Below, one piece after another: positions 16,479 through 24,447 of a stretch of DNA of 64,000 nucleotides. The DNA is from Nitrospirota bacterium (GTDB lineage: Bacteria; Nitrospirota; Thermodesulfovibrionia; UBA6902), in the NCBI GenBank assembly GCA_016214845.1, contig JACRMS010000032.1, forward strand, positions 82,655 through 146,654, given 5' to 3'. Position 1 is the first letter of the stretch; each line of letters starts with the position of its first letter. Position numbers and translations under genes: made by a program. The notes below the pieces were generated by a model. It saw only the letters and a program-made list of their open reading frames with translations. It ran no database searches and was not told where the DNA came from.

Positions 16479-17566
16479 ACCATTACCTCCTGCGCGCCCG
16501 GCTTGACGATGACCATGTCGTATTTCATGGGGAATACATCCTGTGATTTATCTCTTTGAGAAATTACACTGTCAAGCCCGCACTCCTCGGACATAAATCC
16601 GTATTTGCCTTTCACACCGCCGACAACACCCGGCCTGAGTTTCTTTGCGTCCTGAACCATAATGCAAGTCCCGTCCGGAGTAAAGGCAATGACACAGTTC
16701 GGGCCGTCTATGCAGAGCGGCCTCAGCGATATCTTCAGCATTCTCGCAACCTCGCTGTCAGACCTTTTATCGATCTCCGACTGTTTCAGCGGAGTGATCA
16801 CGTCTTTATAATATGTAAGCGGATAACCAAGCTGCTTGCAGGTGTAGTGAAGGATATGACAAAACACCTCGCTGTCGCTGTTGTAACCGATATAGCCGGG
16901 AAAGTTTCTGCTTATTAAAAATTCCCTGATCGGCACGAAAGCGGTATTCTCGCCGTTTGTCATCGAGCCGTAACCCTGAATGAAAAAAGGATGACACGCG
17001 TACATGTTGATCGCGTAATTGGTATTCTGTCTTCCCTGGGCGAATATGATCTTTGCCTTGAGCGGGGATTTATCAAGACCGAAAAACTCACTGAGCTCAA
17101 GCGGGTCGCCGACCTCTTTCAGCGTCAGTATATCGGGATAGAATGAGAAAACTATAATTGATTCATCACTCTCCCCCAGTTTTCTGAGGGCGAGCCTTGT
17201 CTTCAGGAGCAGCCCCCCCTTGTCATCGAATGACCTGTCTTTATAAGAATCGGGATAATCGTAGACACGCGCGAAGTAATGGTCGCGGCCTTCAACCCCT
17301 TTAACCGGCTTTATCTTGGGGGTCCACGCATATTTCAATTTGAAACCGAGCTTGTTCATGTAATCATCGAGGGTGTGCATGCCGTTCTTGGAACAGATGC
17401 CTGAAAGGATGGGGTAGTCCTTTAATTCTTCAAATTCACCGCCGAGGCTTTTCAGGATAAGCCCCATGCCGGAGCCGTCATGTCCTTCTTTCATAGTTTC
17501 AAGGGCGAGGATGTTCTCCATCGGCGAGAAGTATTCACTTGATGTTATCGCGGCAAGCCTGCACAT
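16457..17566 (-). CDS. Glutamate synthase glutamine-amidotransferase subunit (class II)
   Basis: The protein has 369 residues and starts MCRLAAIT. Cys2 is the expected N-terminal nucleophile after Met removal. Typical class-II features follow (GHDGSGMGLIL, the MTNGENTAFVP strand with Asn-Gly, and YNSDSEVFCHILHY). It releases ammonia from glutamine for the FMN subunit encoded next. It is first in the three-gene minus-strand operon. A GGAG ribosome site lies 6 bases from the ATG, and the predicted promoter at 17678-17707 gives a leader of about 100 bases. A palindrome lies at the predicted start of transcription. Confidence 0.9.
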   Translation of the reverse strand: MCRLAAITSSEYFSPMENILALETMKEGHDGSGMGLILKSLGGEFEELKDYPILSGICSKNGMHTLDDYMNKLGFKLKYAWTPKIKPVKGVEGRDHYFARVYDYPDSYKDRSFDDKGGLLLKTRLALRKLGESDESIIVFSFYPDILTLKEVGDPLELSEFFGLDKSPLKAKIIFAQGRQNTNYAINMYACHPFFIQGYGSMTNGENTAFVPIREFLISRNFPGYIGYNSDSEVFCHILHYTCKQLGYPLTYYKDVITPLKQSEIDKRSDSEVARMLKISLRPLCIDGPNCVIAFTPDGTCIMVQDAKKLRPGVVGGVKGKYGFMSEECGLDSVISQRDKSQDVFPMKYDMVIVKPGAQEVMVWNQLHA

Positions 17567-17653
17567 ATTGTGTCTCCAGATTTAATTATAAACCCTTTTT
17601 GGCAAAAAAAAACGTTGACGCCGGACAAATTACCATGGCATCTAACGCTTTAG

Positions 17654-17671
17654 ACGGCAACCGTTTGCCGT
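17654..17671. promoter_or_regulatory. Palindromic operator candidate (ACGGCAA-N4-TTGCCGT)
   Basis: The two seven-base arms are perfectly complementary around CCGT. The site covers about +1 to +18 of the predicted minus-strand promoter, a classical repressor position. The string CCGTTTGCC inside it recurs at 17843-17851, across the start of the divergent regulator gene, suggesting one protein reads both sites. Confidence 0.6.
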
Positions 17672-17677
17672 GCTGAA

Positions 17678-17707
17678 ATAATAACAATTAATTTTAACGT
17701 TTGTCAA
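17678..17707 (-). promoter_or_regulatory. Predicted promoter of the glutamate synthase operon
   Basis: On the minus strand there is a perfect TTGACA (17702-17707), an 18-base spacer and TATTAT (17678-17683). Transcription would begin near 17671, at the edge of the palindrome. Confidence 0.55.
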
Positions 17708-17794
17708 ATAAACCGGGAGCAAGGTATATGAAATGCTGGTTCTTATGATTTTCAGCAGGGGATTTTATCTAAGGCACTGTTGAATAATAAAATC

Positions 17795-17822
17795 TTGACA
17801 ACGGAAATCCGCCTCATATAAA
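17795..17822 (+). promoter_or_regulatory. Predicted promoter of the fused regulator gene
   Basis: A perfect TTGACA (17795-17800), a 16-base spacer and TATAAA (17817-17822) lie just upstream of ribosome site AAAGGTGA (17835-17842) and ATG 17852. The partial operator copy (CCGTTTGCC, 17843-17851) lies between the ribosome site and the start codon, which would suit self-repression. Confidence 0.6.
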
Positions 17823-17851
17823 GTTAGTACTGCAAAAGGTGACCGTTTGCC

Positions 17852-19108
17852 ATGCAAAAAATATCGTCCGGCGTTAAAAATCTTGATACCCTCATAGACT
17901 CTCTGTATATTGGGGACAATATAGTCTGGGAAGTTGATGCCGGAACTTCCTATGATGTCTTTATGCAGAATTTCATTAAGCAATCCTTCCAGGAATCCCA
18001 AACAATAGTTTATGTGAGTTTCAACAGTTCGCCCCAGAGTATCCTGAGCAAGCTGAAAGATTTTATTGTCCCGGAACATTTGATACTGTTTGATTGTTTT
18101 ACCTCAGGCAAAGGTAAAAATGATGATACGTTTCTCAAGTTTTACAAAAACAAACCTGACCTGAATATCGTCAGGATCGAAAACCCCAAAAGCATTGAAC
18201 AGTTTACCCAGAAGCTCAATCAAATAGAGGAAAGCCTGCCGCCGGGCGCAAGATATGTTTTTAACAGTCTTACGGGCATGCAGGACCTCTGGGGGACTGA
18301 AGACGATACGTACAAGTTTTTCACTTATATGTGCCCGAGATTATATGACCTTGAGACCGTAGCTTACTGGATACTTGAAAAAGATGCTCACAGCCAGAAG
18401 TTCAAGGCGAATCTCAGGCATATAACCCAGGTTGTCTTTGAGCTGTACAAGAGAAGGGAAGAACTGTACATCAAGGCGCATAAACTCGAAGGCAGGCAGG
18501 ACAGGGAGCCTTTCAAGCCTCATGCCTATGAAATTAAGGATTCTGCGATCACCATCAGCTTCCCGAAGAAAGTGGTGTCAACCGAGATAGGCAACCGTAT
18601 CAAAGAGGCGAGAATAAGGCTCGGCATGAACCAGAAGGAGCTTGCGGACAAAGTGGACCTGACACCCAGTTTTATTTCACAGGTTGAGAGCAATCAGATA
18701 AGTCCTTCATTGAGTTCTTTTGTCCTCATATGCAACGCCCTCGGCGTGAATCCGGGACAGTTCCTGGAGGAAAAAGGTCTTAACAAAGCTTCATGGCTGC
18801 TGAGAAAAGAAAAAGTATTGGCGGGCGCCGCTGTCAACGAAGAAGGTGTTCTGATTTATCCTGTTACAAGCGATGATAATAAATTCGTTAAATTGGTTGT
18901 CTTCCCGCCAAACACATCTTTGGGCAAACACTTTCTATATCAACGGACCGAAGAATTCATATATGTGCTGAAGGGCAAACTGTCGGTGACTGTCGAAAGC
19001 AAAGAAGAGAAAGTGAAGGAAGGAGACAGTATCTATCTAAAAGAAGATTTTCCATCGCAATGGAAAAACGAAGGAGGTGATGAAGCAGAGCTGTTGGTAG
19101 TATGCTGA
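17852..19108 (+). CDS. RecA/KaiC-like, XRE helix-turn-helix and cupin fusion regulator
   Basis: The protein has 418 residues in three parts. Residues 1-220 resemble a RecA/KaiC-type core (SSGVKNLDTLIDSLYIGDNI, QTIVYVSFNSSPQSIL, LPPGARYVFNSLTGM), but the Walker A glycines and Lys are replaced (EVDAGTSYDVF), so ATP binding is doubtful. Residues about 248-305 are an XRE helix-turn-helix (IKEARIRLGMNQKELADKV, SFISQVESNQISPSLSS). Residues about 330-418 are a cupin (RTEEFIYVLKGKLSVTVES). XRE-cupin proteins are transcription factors with a small-molecule pocket. Its place between divergent glutamate synthase genes makes it their likely regulator, and a shared operator candidate supports this. A hairpin follows the gene. 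Confidence 0.85.
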   Translation: MQKISSGVKNLDTLIDSLYIGDNIVWEVDAGTSYDVFMQNFIKQSFQESQTIVYVSFNSSPQSILSKLKDFIVPEHLILFDCFTSGKGKNDDTFLKFYKNKPDLNIVRIENPKSIEQFTQKLNQIEESLPPGARYVFNSLTGMQDLWGTEDDTYKFFTYMCPRLYDLETVAYWILEKDAHSQKFKANLRHITQVVFELYKRREELYIKAHKLEGRQDREPFKPHAYEIKDSAITISFPKKVVSTEIGNRIKEARIRLGMNQKELADKVDLTPSFISQVESNQISPSLSSFVLICNALGVNPGQFLEEKGLNKASWLLRKEKVLAGAAVNEEGVLIYPVTSDDNKFVKLVVFPPNTSLGKHFLYQRTEEFIYVLKGKLSVTVESKEEKVKEGDSIYLKEDFPSQWKNEGGDEAELLVVC

Positions 19109-19143
19109 AAGCTGAAAAATGATTTTATCAGCGTTATTTTTTA

Positions 19144-19172
19144 GCAAAAAAATACCTTTGGTATTTTTTTGC
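19144..19172. terminator. Perfect 13-bp hairpin between the regulator and FMN paralogue genes
   Basis: Arms GCAAAAAAATACC (19144-19156) and GGTATTTTTTTGC (19160-19172) pair perfectly around TTT. It lies 35 bases after the regulator's stop codon. The AT-rich stem with T-runs could terminate transcription. It could also be an operator, since GCAA/TTGC ends occur in the upstream palindrome. Confidence 0.55.
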
Positions 19173-19239
19173 CCTCTCGGGTAATAAATACTTAATTTTC
19201 TTATCCGGGAATTCAGTATTACTTTAATGGAGGTGTTTT

Positions 19240-20817
19240 ATGAATAACGGTTATGGTCGGCCAAACGCGAGCACCGCAACTTTAACACGCAACAGGGTTC
19301 CGGACCCTGCGCCTTCCGGAATATGCTCAACATGCCTTGACGGATGTCCGGGCCCCTGTGAGATCGCAAAATCTTCCTATAGGGGAAGAGAGGTAATTTA
19401 TCCAAAGCCTTTCGGAAAGATAACGGCAGGCGCAACAAAAAAATATCCTGTTGATTATTCTCATCTCAACATCCAGGGAACCTGTGTCGGGGCCGTCGGT
19501 ATAAAGGCCGATTCCGACAAGGCCATATTTCCGGCAGTGTCCACGGAAACAACAGTCGGCAACAAATATAAAGTAAAGCTCAGCCTCCCGGTTTTTACCG
19601 GCGCGCTGGGATCAACGGACATAGCCAAAGACAACTGGGAAGGGCTTGCCATCGGTGCGGCGATCTCAGGGATCATTGTTGTTATCGGCGAAAATGTTGT
19701 GGGCATGGACCCAAAGTCGGAATATAAAAAAGGCAGGGTGGTCCGCTCGCCTGAATTGGAAAGAAGGGTCAATTCTTTCAAGGATTGGCATGACGGTGCA
19801 GGTGACATAATCCTTCAGCAAAACGTAGAGGACACAAGACTCGGCTCCGCTGAATACGCAATTGAAAAACTCGGCGTTAATTGCATCGAACTGAAATGGG
19901 GGCAGGGGGCAAAGAATATAGGCGGAGAGGTAAAACTAAAGACCCTCGAACGGGCGCTGGAACTGAAAAGCAAAGGCTATATCGTAATGCCTGATCCTCA
20001 AGACCCTGCTGTGAAAAAGGCATTTGAAGAAGAGGAGATCAGGGAATTTGAGAGGCATTCAAGACTTGGCATGGTCGACCATGAGGAATTCATCAAGGCG
20101 GCCAATCACTATAGAAAAGCAGGGGCTAAATTCGTCTCACTGAAGACCGGAGCATACAGGATATCGGACCTTGCAAGGGCCATAAGGTACGCCTCTGACG
20201 CGGAGATCGATCTGTTGACCATTGACGGCGCTGGCGGCGGCACCGGAATGAGTCCCTGGAGGATGATGAATGAATGGGGGATCCCGACGATCTACCTGCA
20301 GTCCTTAGCTTATAAATTTGCATCGCAGTTAAAGGCAAAGGGCAAATATGTTCCTGACCTCGCGATAGCAGGAGGATTCTCTCTTGAAGACCATGTGTAT
20401 AAGGCGCTTGCCTTAGGGGCCCCGCATTTCAAGGCAGTATGCATGGGCAGGGCGCTGATGGTGCCGGCATTCATAGGGAAAAATATCCAGAACTGGATCA
20501 AGGAGGACAAGCTGCCGCCGGACATAAAAAAATACGGAGACGTGGCGGAGAGGATATTCATCACGATCGAAACATTAAAGGTGAAGTTTGGTAAAGACTT
20601 CAGCAAGCTGCCTCTCGGCGCTGTGGCGATGTATACCTTTGCGGACAGACTCAAGGCAGGGCTCCAGCAGTTCATGGCAGGCTCAAGGAAGTTCGCGCTT
20701 CAATACCTTGACAGAAGCGACCTCGTCGCCCTGACAAAGGAAGCCGCGGATGTGACAGGGATAACTTATGTGATGGAATCCGATATGGAAGAGGCACAGA
20801 GGATTCTATTCTGTTAG
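19240..20817 (+). CDS. FMN-binding glutamate synthase family protein (second paralogue)
   Basis: The protein has 525 residues. It starts with a compact Cys cluster C-x2-C-x3-C-x3-C (CSTCLDGCPGPC, near 29-40). The FMN glutamate-synthase barrel follows (LPVFTGALGSTDIAKDNWEG, CIELKWGQGAKNIGG, LTIDGAGGGTGMSPWRMMNEW, LAIAGGFSLEDHVYKALA). Its arrangement differs from the 14817 subunit: the Cys cluster is shorter, and no amidotransferase or oxidoreductase is encoded beside it. Such stand-alone paralogues are common in anaerobes with split glutamate synthase, and their exact reaction is not settled. GGAGGTG precedes the ATG. The next gene is the NrpR-like regulator, 142 bases on. Confidence 0.85.
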   Translation: MNNGYGRPNASTATLTRNRVPDPAPSGICSTCLDGCPGPCEIAKSSYRGREVIYPKPFGKITAGATKKYPVDYSHLNIQGTCVGAVGIKADSDKAIFPAVSTETTVGNKYKVKLSLPVFTGALGSTDIAKDNWEGLAIGAAISGIIVVIGENVVGMDPKSEYKKGRVVRSPELERRVNSFKDWHDGAGDIILQQNVEDTRLGSAEYAIEKLGVNCIELKWGQGAKNIGGEVKLKTLERALELKSKGYIVMPDPQDPAVKKAFEEEEIREFERHSRLGMVDHEEFIKAANHYRKAGAKFVSLKTGAYRISDLARAIRYASDAEIDLLTIDGAGGGTGMSPWRMMNEWGIPTIYLQSLAYKFASQLKAKGKYVPDLAIAGGFSLEDHVYKALALGAPHFKAVCMGRALMVPAFIGKNIQNWIKEDKLPPDIKKYGDVAERIFITIETLKVKFGKDFSKLPLGAVAMYTFADRLKAGLQQFMAGSRKFALQYLDRSDLVALTKEAADVTGITYVMESDMEEAQRILFC

Positions 20818-20854
20818 AAGTTTATTCGCATAACAACTGCAATGACGGGCCGAT

Positions 20855-20880
20855 GGAGAAACCGCGTGCGCGGTTTCTCC
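20855..20880. promoter_or_regulatory. Perfect 12-bp inverted repeat upstream of the NrpR-like gene
   Basis: GGAGAAACCGCG (20855-20866) and CGCGGTTTCTCC (20869-20880) pair perfectly around TG. There is no T-tract. It may be an operator or a mRNA hairpin in the leader of the nrpR-glnB-glnA operon. It does not fit the GGAA-N6-TTCC site known for methanogen NrpR. Confidence 0.5.
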
Positions 20881-20959
20881 GCTCGCCTGATCTGAGTTTG
20901 TGAGGAATAATGAGGGCCATGTTTTTGCCCTTAAACCATAATTCGGCAGAGGAATGACA

Positions 20960-21922
20960 ATGACCAAGACAATGTACTCCATCCTCAAAATTTTAGACAA
21001 ACAGGCAGACATAACAGGAGCAAAAGAAATATCCAATCAGTTGAAGATGCACGGGGTGGACCTTACCGAAAGGACGGTCCGTTACCATCTGAAGATCCTT
21101 GATGAGCGCGGATATACGGAAGTATTCGGCAAGGAAGGCAGGAGGATCACAAAGGAAGGCAAAAATGAGATCCGGCATGCTCACGTGTCGGACAAGCTCG
21201 GATTCGTCATAAGCAAGATCGAGTCTCTTTCCTATCTTACGTCGATCAACCTTGATACATTAAAGGGAGATATTATCCTCAACATCTCTTTTTTCCCTGA
21301 AGATGAACTGACAAATGTAATGAGGACGCTAAAGCCGGTCTTTTCATCCCCGTATGTGATGAGCGACAGGATCATTTTTGCGCGCGGAGGGGGCAGGATC
21401 GGCGATGTCGTAATTCCCAAGGGCAAGGTCGGCATCGGGACCGTATGCAGTGTTACCATCAACGGCATATTTTTAAAGGCCGGGATACCGGTAACATCAA
21501 AATTCGGAGGGGTCGTTGAAATAATCGCGGGGAAGCCCGCGAGGTTCGTGTCGCTGATAAGTTATGAGGGGTCATCGCTTGACCCGCTCGAAATATTCAT
21601 CAAAAGCAAAATGACCAATGTCTCAGGCCTGGTAAAAGGGACTTCCGGCAGGATATTAGCGAGTTTCAGGGAGATCCCGGTTGTTTGTGCCGATGCGGCT
21701 AAAAGGCTTACAGAAATTATGGCGGCACGTGGCATAAAAGGTGTCATCCATATGGGCGACCCTAACAAGGCGCTTCTGGAAATTCCTGTTGGAATAGATA
21801 AGGTAGGGATGGTTATCGTCGGGGGATTGAATCCCATTGCCGCACTGGAAGAAAACGGCATATTCACTGAAAGCAGCGCCATGTCAACCTTGTATGAGTA
21901 TTCAAAACTGGTGCCTTTCTAA
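20960..21922 (+). CDS. nrpR: NrpR-like nitrogen repressor (winged helix plus one NrpR/DUF128 domain)
   Basis: The protein has about 320 residues. A winged helix-turn-helix at 1-70 (LDKQADITGAKEISNQLK, VDLTERTVRYHLKILDERGY) is followed by one NrpR domain (about 85-320: FFPEDELTNVMRTLKPVF, VGIGTVCSVTINGIFLKAG, GVVEIIAGKPARFVSLISYEG, IPVGIDKVGMVIVGGLNP). In methanogens NrpR represses nitrogen genes and is relieved by 2-oxoglutarate. It heads an operon with PII and glutamine synthetase, so the same role is very likely. Two ATGs are possible: 20954 touches the AGAGGA ribosome sequence, so 20960 is preferred. Confidence 0.85.
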   Translation: MTKTMYSILKILDKQADITGAKEISNQLKMHGVDLTERTVRYHLKILDERGYTEVFGKEGRRITKEGKNEIRHAHVSDKLGFVISKIESLSYLTSINLDTLKGDIILNISFFPEDELTNVMRTLKPVFSSPYVMSDRIIFARGGGRIGDVVIPKGKVGIGTVCSVTINGIFLKAGIPVTSKFGGVVEIIAGKPARFVSLISYEGSSLDPLEIFIKSKMTNVSGLVKGTSGRILASFREIPVVCADAAKRLTEIMAARGIKGVIHMGDPNKALLEIPVGIDKVGMVIVGGLNPIAALEENGIFTESSAMSTLYEYSKLVPF

Positions 21923-21930
21923 AACGCTCT

Positions 21931-22275
21931 ATGAAAAAAATTGAAGCTGTTATAAAGCCGTCAAACCTGAATGAGGTCAAAGACGGCCTGAATAAAATAG
22001 GCATTCAGGGCATGACCTTTACCGAGGTCAAGCTCCACGAGGCGGGGGGATGGAACGCCCTCAGGCTTTTTACCACGATGCAGCATTGCCTCGATTTTAT
22101 ACCAACCGTAAAGATAGAGATCATAGTGCCGGACAACATCGCGGCAAAAGCTATAGAGATAATTACCAAGAATGCTAAAACAAACACAGCCGGTGACGGC
22201 AAAGTTTTTGTAAGCCATATCGAGGAAGCGATAAGAATAAGAACAGGAGAGAAAGGAGAAGGAGCTATACAATGA
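21931..22275 (+). CDS. glnB: PII-family nitrogen regulatory protein with unusual T-loop
   Basis: The 114-residue protein has the PII beta-alpha-beta fold. The start MKKIEAVIKPSNLNEVKDGL and the nucleotide-binding B/C-loop region (TAGDGKVFVSHIEEAIRIRT) are well conserved. The T-loop differs: where classical PII has GRQKGHTELYRG, this protein has a Trp/Leu-rich stretch (LHEAGGWNALRLFTTMQHC) without the uridylylated Tyr. It should still bind ATP/ADP and 2-oxoglutarate-type signals but contact a different partner or escape UMP modification. It follows nrpR by 8 bases and overlaps glnA by 4. Confidence 0.88.
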   Translation: MKKIEAVIKPSNLNEVKDGLNKIGIQGMTFTEVKLHEAGGWNALRLFTTMQHCLDFIPTVKIEIIVPDNIAAKAIEIITKNAKTNTAGDGKVFVSHIEEAIRIRTGEKGEGAIQ

Positions 22276-23600
22276 TGAAAGCGAAAGAGGTGCTGGAAAA
22301 AGCAAAGGCGGACAAAGTGACTTTTTTAAACCTTCAGTTTACGGACATCCTGGGTTCATTAAAACAGGTGACCGCTCCGGTGAAAAGCCTTCCGGACATC
22401 TTAAAGTACGGGGCCTGGTTTGACGGTTCTTCAATAGAAGGTTTCGCCAGGATCCACGAGAGCGACCTGTATTTAAAACCGGACCCGGACACATATTCAC
22501 TCATCCCGTGGCTGAATTCCACAGAAGGCAATACCGCGCGGCTTATATGCGACATATACAAACCGGACGGGAGGCCGTTTGAAGGGGACCCGAGATTCAT
22601 TTTGAAAAAGGCATTAAAAAAGGCGCGCGCGATGGGGTTCGACTATTACGCGGGTCCGGAGCTTGAATTCTTCCTCTTTAAAAATGACTTTGCAAATTTA
22701 GAGCCTAATGACAGCGGCGGATATTTTGACATTGCCACTGATGAGGCCCACACAATAAAGAGGGAGATAACAACCGCGCTTGATTATTTCGGGATAGATG
22801 TCGAAGCTTCACATCACGAGGTTGGCGCAGGGCAGCATGAGATAGATTTTAAATACGGAGAAGCGCTCCCAACGGCCGACCGCTTACTGACATTGAGGGT
22901 CACGGTAAAAGCTATTGCACAGAGGCATGGCCTGAGGGCGTCCTTTATGCCGAAACCCATCATGGGCCTGCCGGGTTCAGGGATGCATGTCCATCAGAGC
23001 CTCTTTGACACAAAGAAGAAAAAAAACGCGTTCTTTAATCCCGGGGACAAATATAACCTCTCAAAGACAGCGTATCAATTCATTGCCGGACAGCTTCATC
23101 ACATAAAAGGCATGATGGCGGTCTTATGCCCTACCGTTAATTCATATAAACGGTTGGTGACCGGTTTTGAAGCGCCCGTGTATATCTCCTGGGCCAGGAT
23201 CAACAGGTCGGCGCTGGTGAGGGTCCCCCACTGGTTTGATGACAAACCAAGCACTGCACGCATGGAACTAAGATGCCCTGATCCAGCTTGCAACCCTTAT
23301 CTGGCCTTTGCTGTAATGGTTACCGCTGGACTTGACGGCGTAAAAAAGAACATGAAGCTGCTTGATCCCGTTGAAGAGGACCTGTATGAATTTGATGAAG
23401 CCAAGCTGATATCTAAAAAAATAGACACTCTCCCATCGTCCCTTTTTGAGGCAATACTTGAGCTGAAAAATAACAGGCTGATACAAAGTGTATTGGGAGA
23501 GCATCTGTACAAAAGATACATTGATATCAAGACAAAAGAGTGGAACGTTTTTAAAATGCAGGTGACCCCGTGGGAGATAGAAAAGTATATTGATATTTAA
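22272..23600 (+). CDS. glnA: Glutamine synthetase type I
   Basis: The protein has 442 residues and the length of GSI-alpha. Signatures are WFDGSSIEGFARI (near 50-62), GPELEFFLF, SHHEVGAGQHEIDF, GLPGSGMHVHQSLF, and NSYKRLVTGFEAPVYISW with RINRSALVRVP. No typical GSI-beta adenylylation segment is apparent near the C-terminus, so control by feedback or by partner proteins is more likely. It catalyses ATP-dependent glutamine formation from glutamate and ammonia. Its product feeds the amidotransferase subunit of the split glutamate synthase. The start ATG ATG overlaps the PII stop codon, making a coupled nrpR-glnB-glnA operon. Confidence 0.96.
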   Translation: MMKAKEVLEKAKADKVTFLNLQFTDILGSLKQVTAPVKSLPDILKYGAWFDGSSIEGFARIHESDLYLKPDPDTYSLIPWLNSTEGNTARLICDIYKPDGRPFEGDPRFILKKALKKARAMGFDYYAGPELEFFLFKNDFANLEPNDSGGYFDIATDEAHTIKREITTALDYFGIDVEASHHEVGAGQHEIDFKYGEALPTADRLLTLRVTVKAIAQRHGLRASFMPKPIMGLPGSGMHVHQSLFDTKKKKNAFFNPGDKYNLSKTAYQFIAGQLHHIKGMMAVLCPTVNSYKRLVTGFEAPVYISWARINRSALVRVPHWFDDKPSTARMELRCPDPACNPYLAFAVMVTAGLDGVKKNMKLLDPVEEDLYEFDEAKLISKKIDTLPSSLFEAILELKNNRLIQSVLGEHLYKRYIDIKTKEWNVFKMQVTPWEIEKYIDI

Positions 23601-23679
23601 CACATCCCCTGTAAGCATGACGTGATCCCGGATTAATTATAGTGGTTGCGCTTTTCTTATTTCGCACTATAATTGAATT

Positions 23680-24162
23680 ATGAAACGTCTCATATTTCTG
23701 TTCGCCATTATTGTTTTTGTCTCAGGCTGCGCCCATGTAGTGCCGCAGGAATTGAGGGACAGAGCGGAGCAGGGAACATCAATCCCCGCGCTCTTCAAGG
23801 ACCCTGATGAATACAAAGGCAGGCTGTTCATTCTTGGAGGCGCTATTGTAAGTTCTTTAAACACGCAGGACGGGACCTATCTCGAGGTGATCGAAAAGCC
23901 GCTCGACTATCGTGAAAGGCCGGAGTACACGGACATATCCCGCGGCAGGTTCCTTGTTCTATACGAAGGGTATCTCGACACGGCAGTGTTCTCTCCCGGC
24001 AGGGAAGTGACAGTAGCCGGCGAGGTCATAGGGACAAAGGTCCGCCCTCTCGGAGAAATTAACTACTCATATCTTCTTTTAAGAAGCAGGGGGCTTTATT
24101 TATTGAAAGGCGGTTCCGGCATCCCTATACAATTTGGAATAGGCGTATGGCACAGCTTTTAG
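23680..24162 (+). CDS. slp: Slp-family outer membrane lipoprotein
   Basis: The 160-residue protein has a lipoprotein signal: MKRLIFLFAIIVFVSGC, with Cys17 in the lipobox VSGC. Slp-type features follow (VPQELRDRA, FKDPDEYKGRLFILGGAIV, YLEVIEKPLDYRERP, GRFLVLYEGYLD, GREVTVAGEVIG). Slp lipoproteins are starvation- or acid-inducible outer membrane proteins of unclear biochemical role. It is transcribed alone, after a gap of about 80 bases following glnA. Confidence 0.87.
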   Translation: MKRLIFLFAIIVFVSGCAHVVPQELRDRAEQGTSIPALFKDPDEYKGRLFILGGAIVSSLNTQDGTYLEVIEKPLDYRERPEYTDISRGRFLVLYEGYLDTAVFSPGREVTVAGEVIGTKVRPLGEINYSYLLLRSRGLYLLKGGSGIPIQFGIGVWHSF

Positions 24163-24204
24163 TGCGAGTAATAAAACATATTAATAATTATTTAAGGTCT
24201 TTCA

Positions 24205-24370
24205 GCAGGCATGAAAGCCTGTTCCATAATTTCTATAATCGACAAACAACTTATTACATTTTTGCTTCAGGGCAAAATGTATTCATACTTTTTCTCTTAG
24301 CACTCTGCTCTTTGCCCTCTGCTTTTAAAAGGTGTCGTATAGAAATTTTTCCACAGGCTTTCATGCCTGC
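24205..24370. repeat. Intergenic element with perfect 18-bp terminal inverted repeats
   Basis: GCAGGCATGAAAGCCTGT (24205-24222) and its exact reverse complement (24353-24370) enclose 130 bases of AT-rich sequence with no gene. The termini suit a small non-autonomous element or a large hairpin. The 24163-24447 gap holds nothing else apart from the tpx ribosome site. Confidence 0.7.
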
Positions 24371-24447
24371 AACCATTGGAATGGAGTTCACTAAAATATG
24401 CACAGTCTGCAGGCGGGCGGCCCCGTCCTGTAACTAAGGAGGAAATG

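Noticed and set aside
20818-20953. Methanogen-type NrpR operator GGAA-N6-TTCC upstream of nrpR
   Set aside because: The exact pattern is absent; only an unrelated perfect 12-bp inverted repeat is present.
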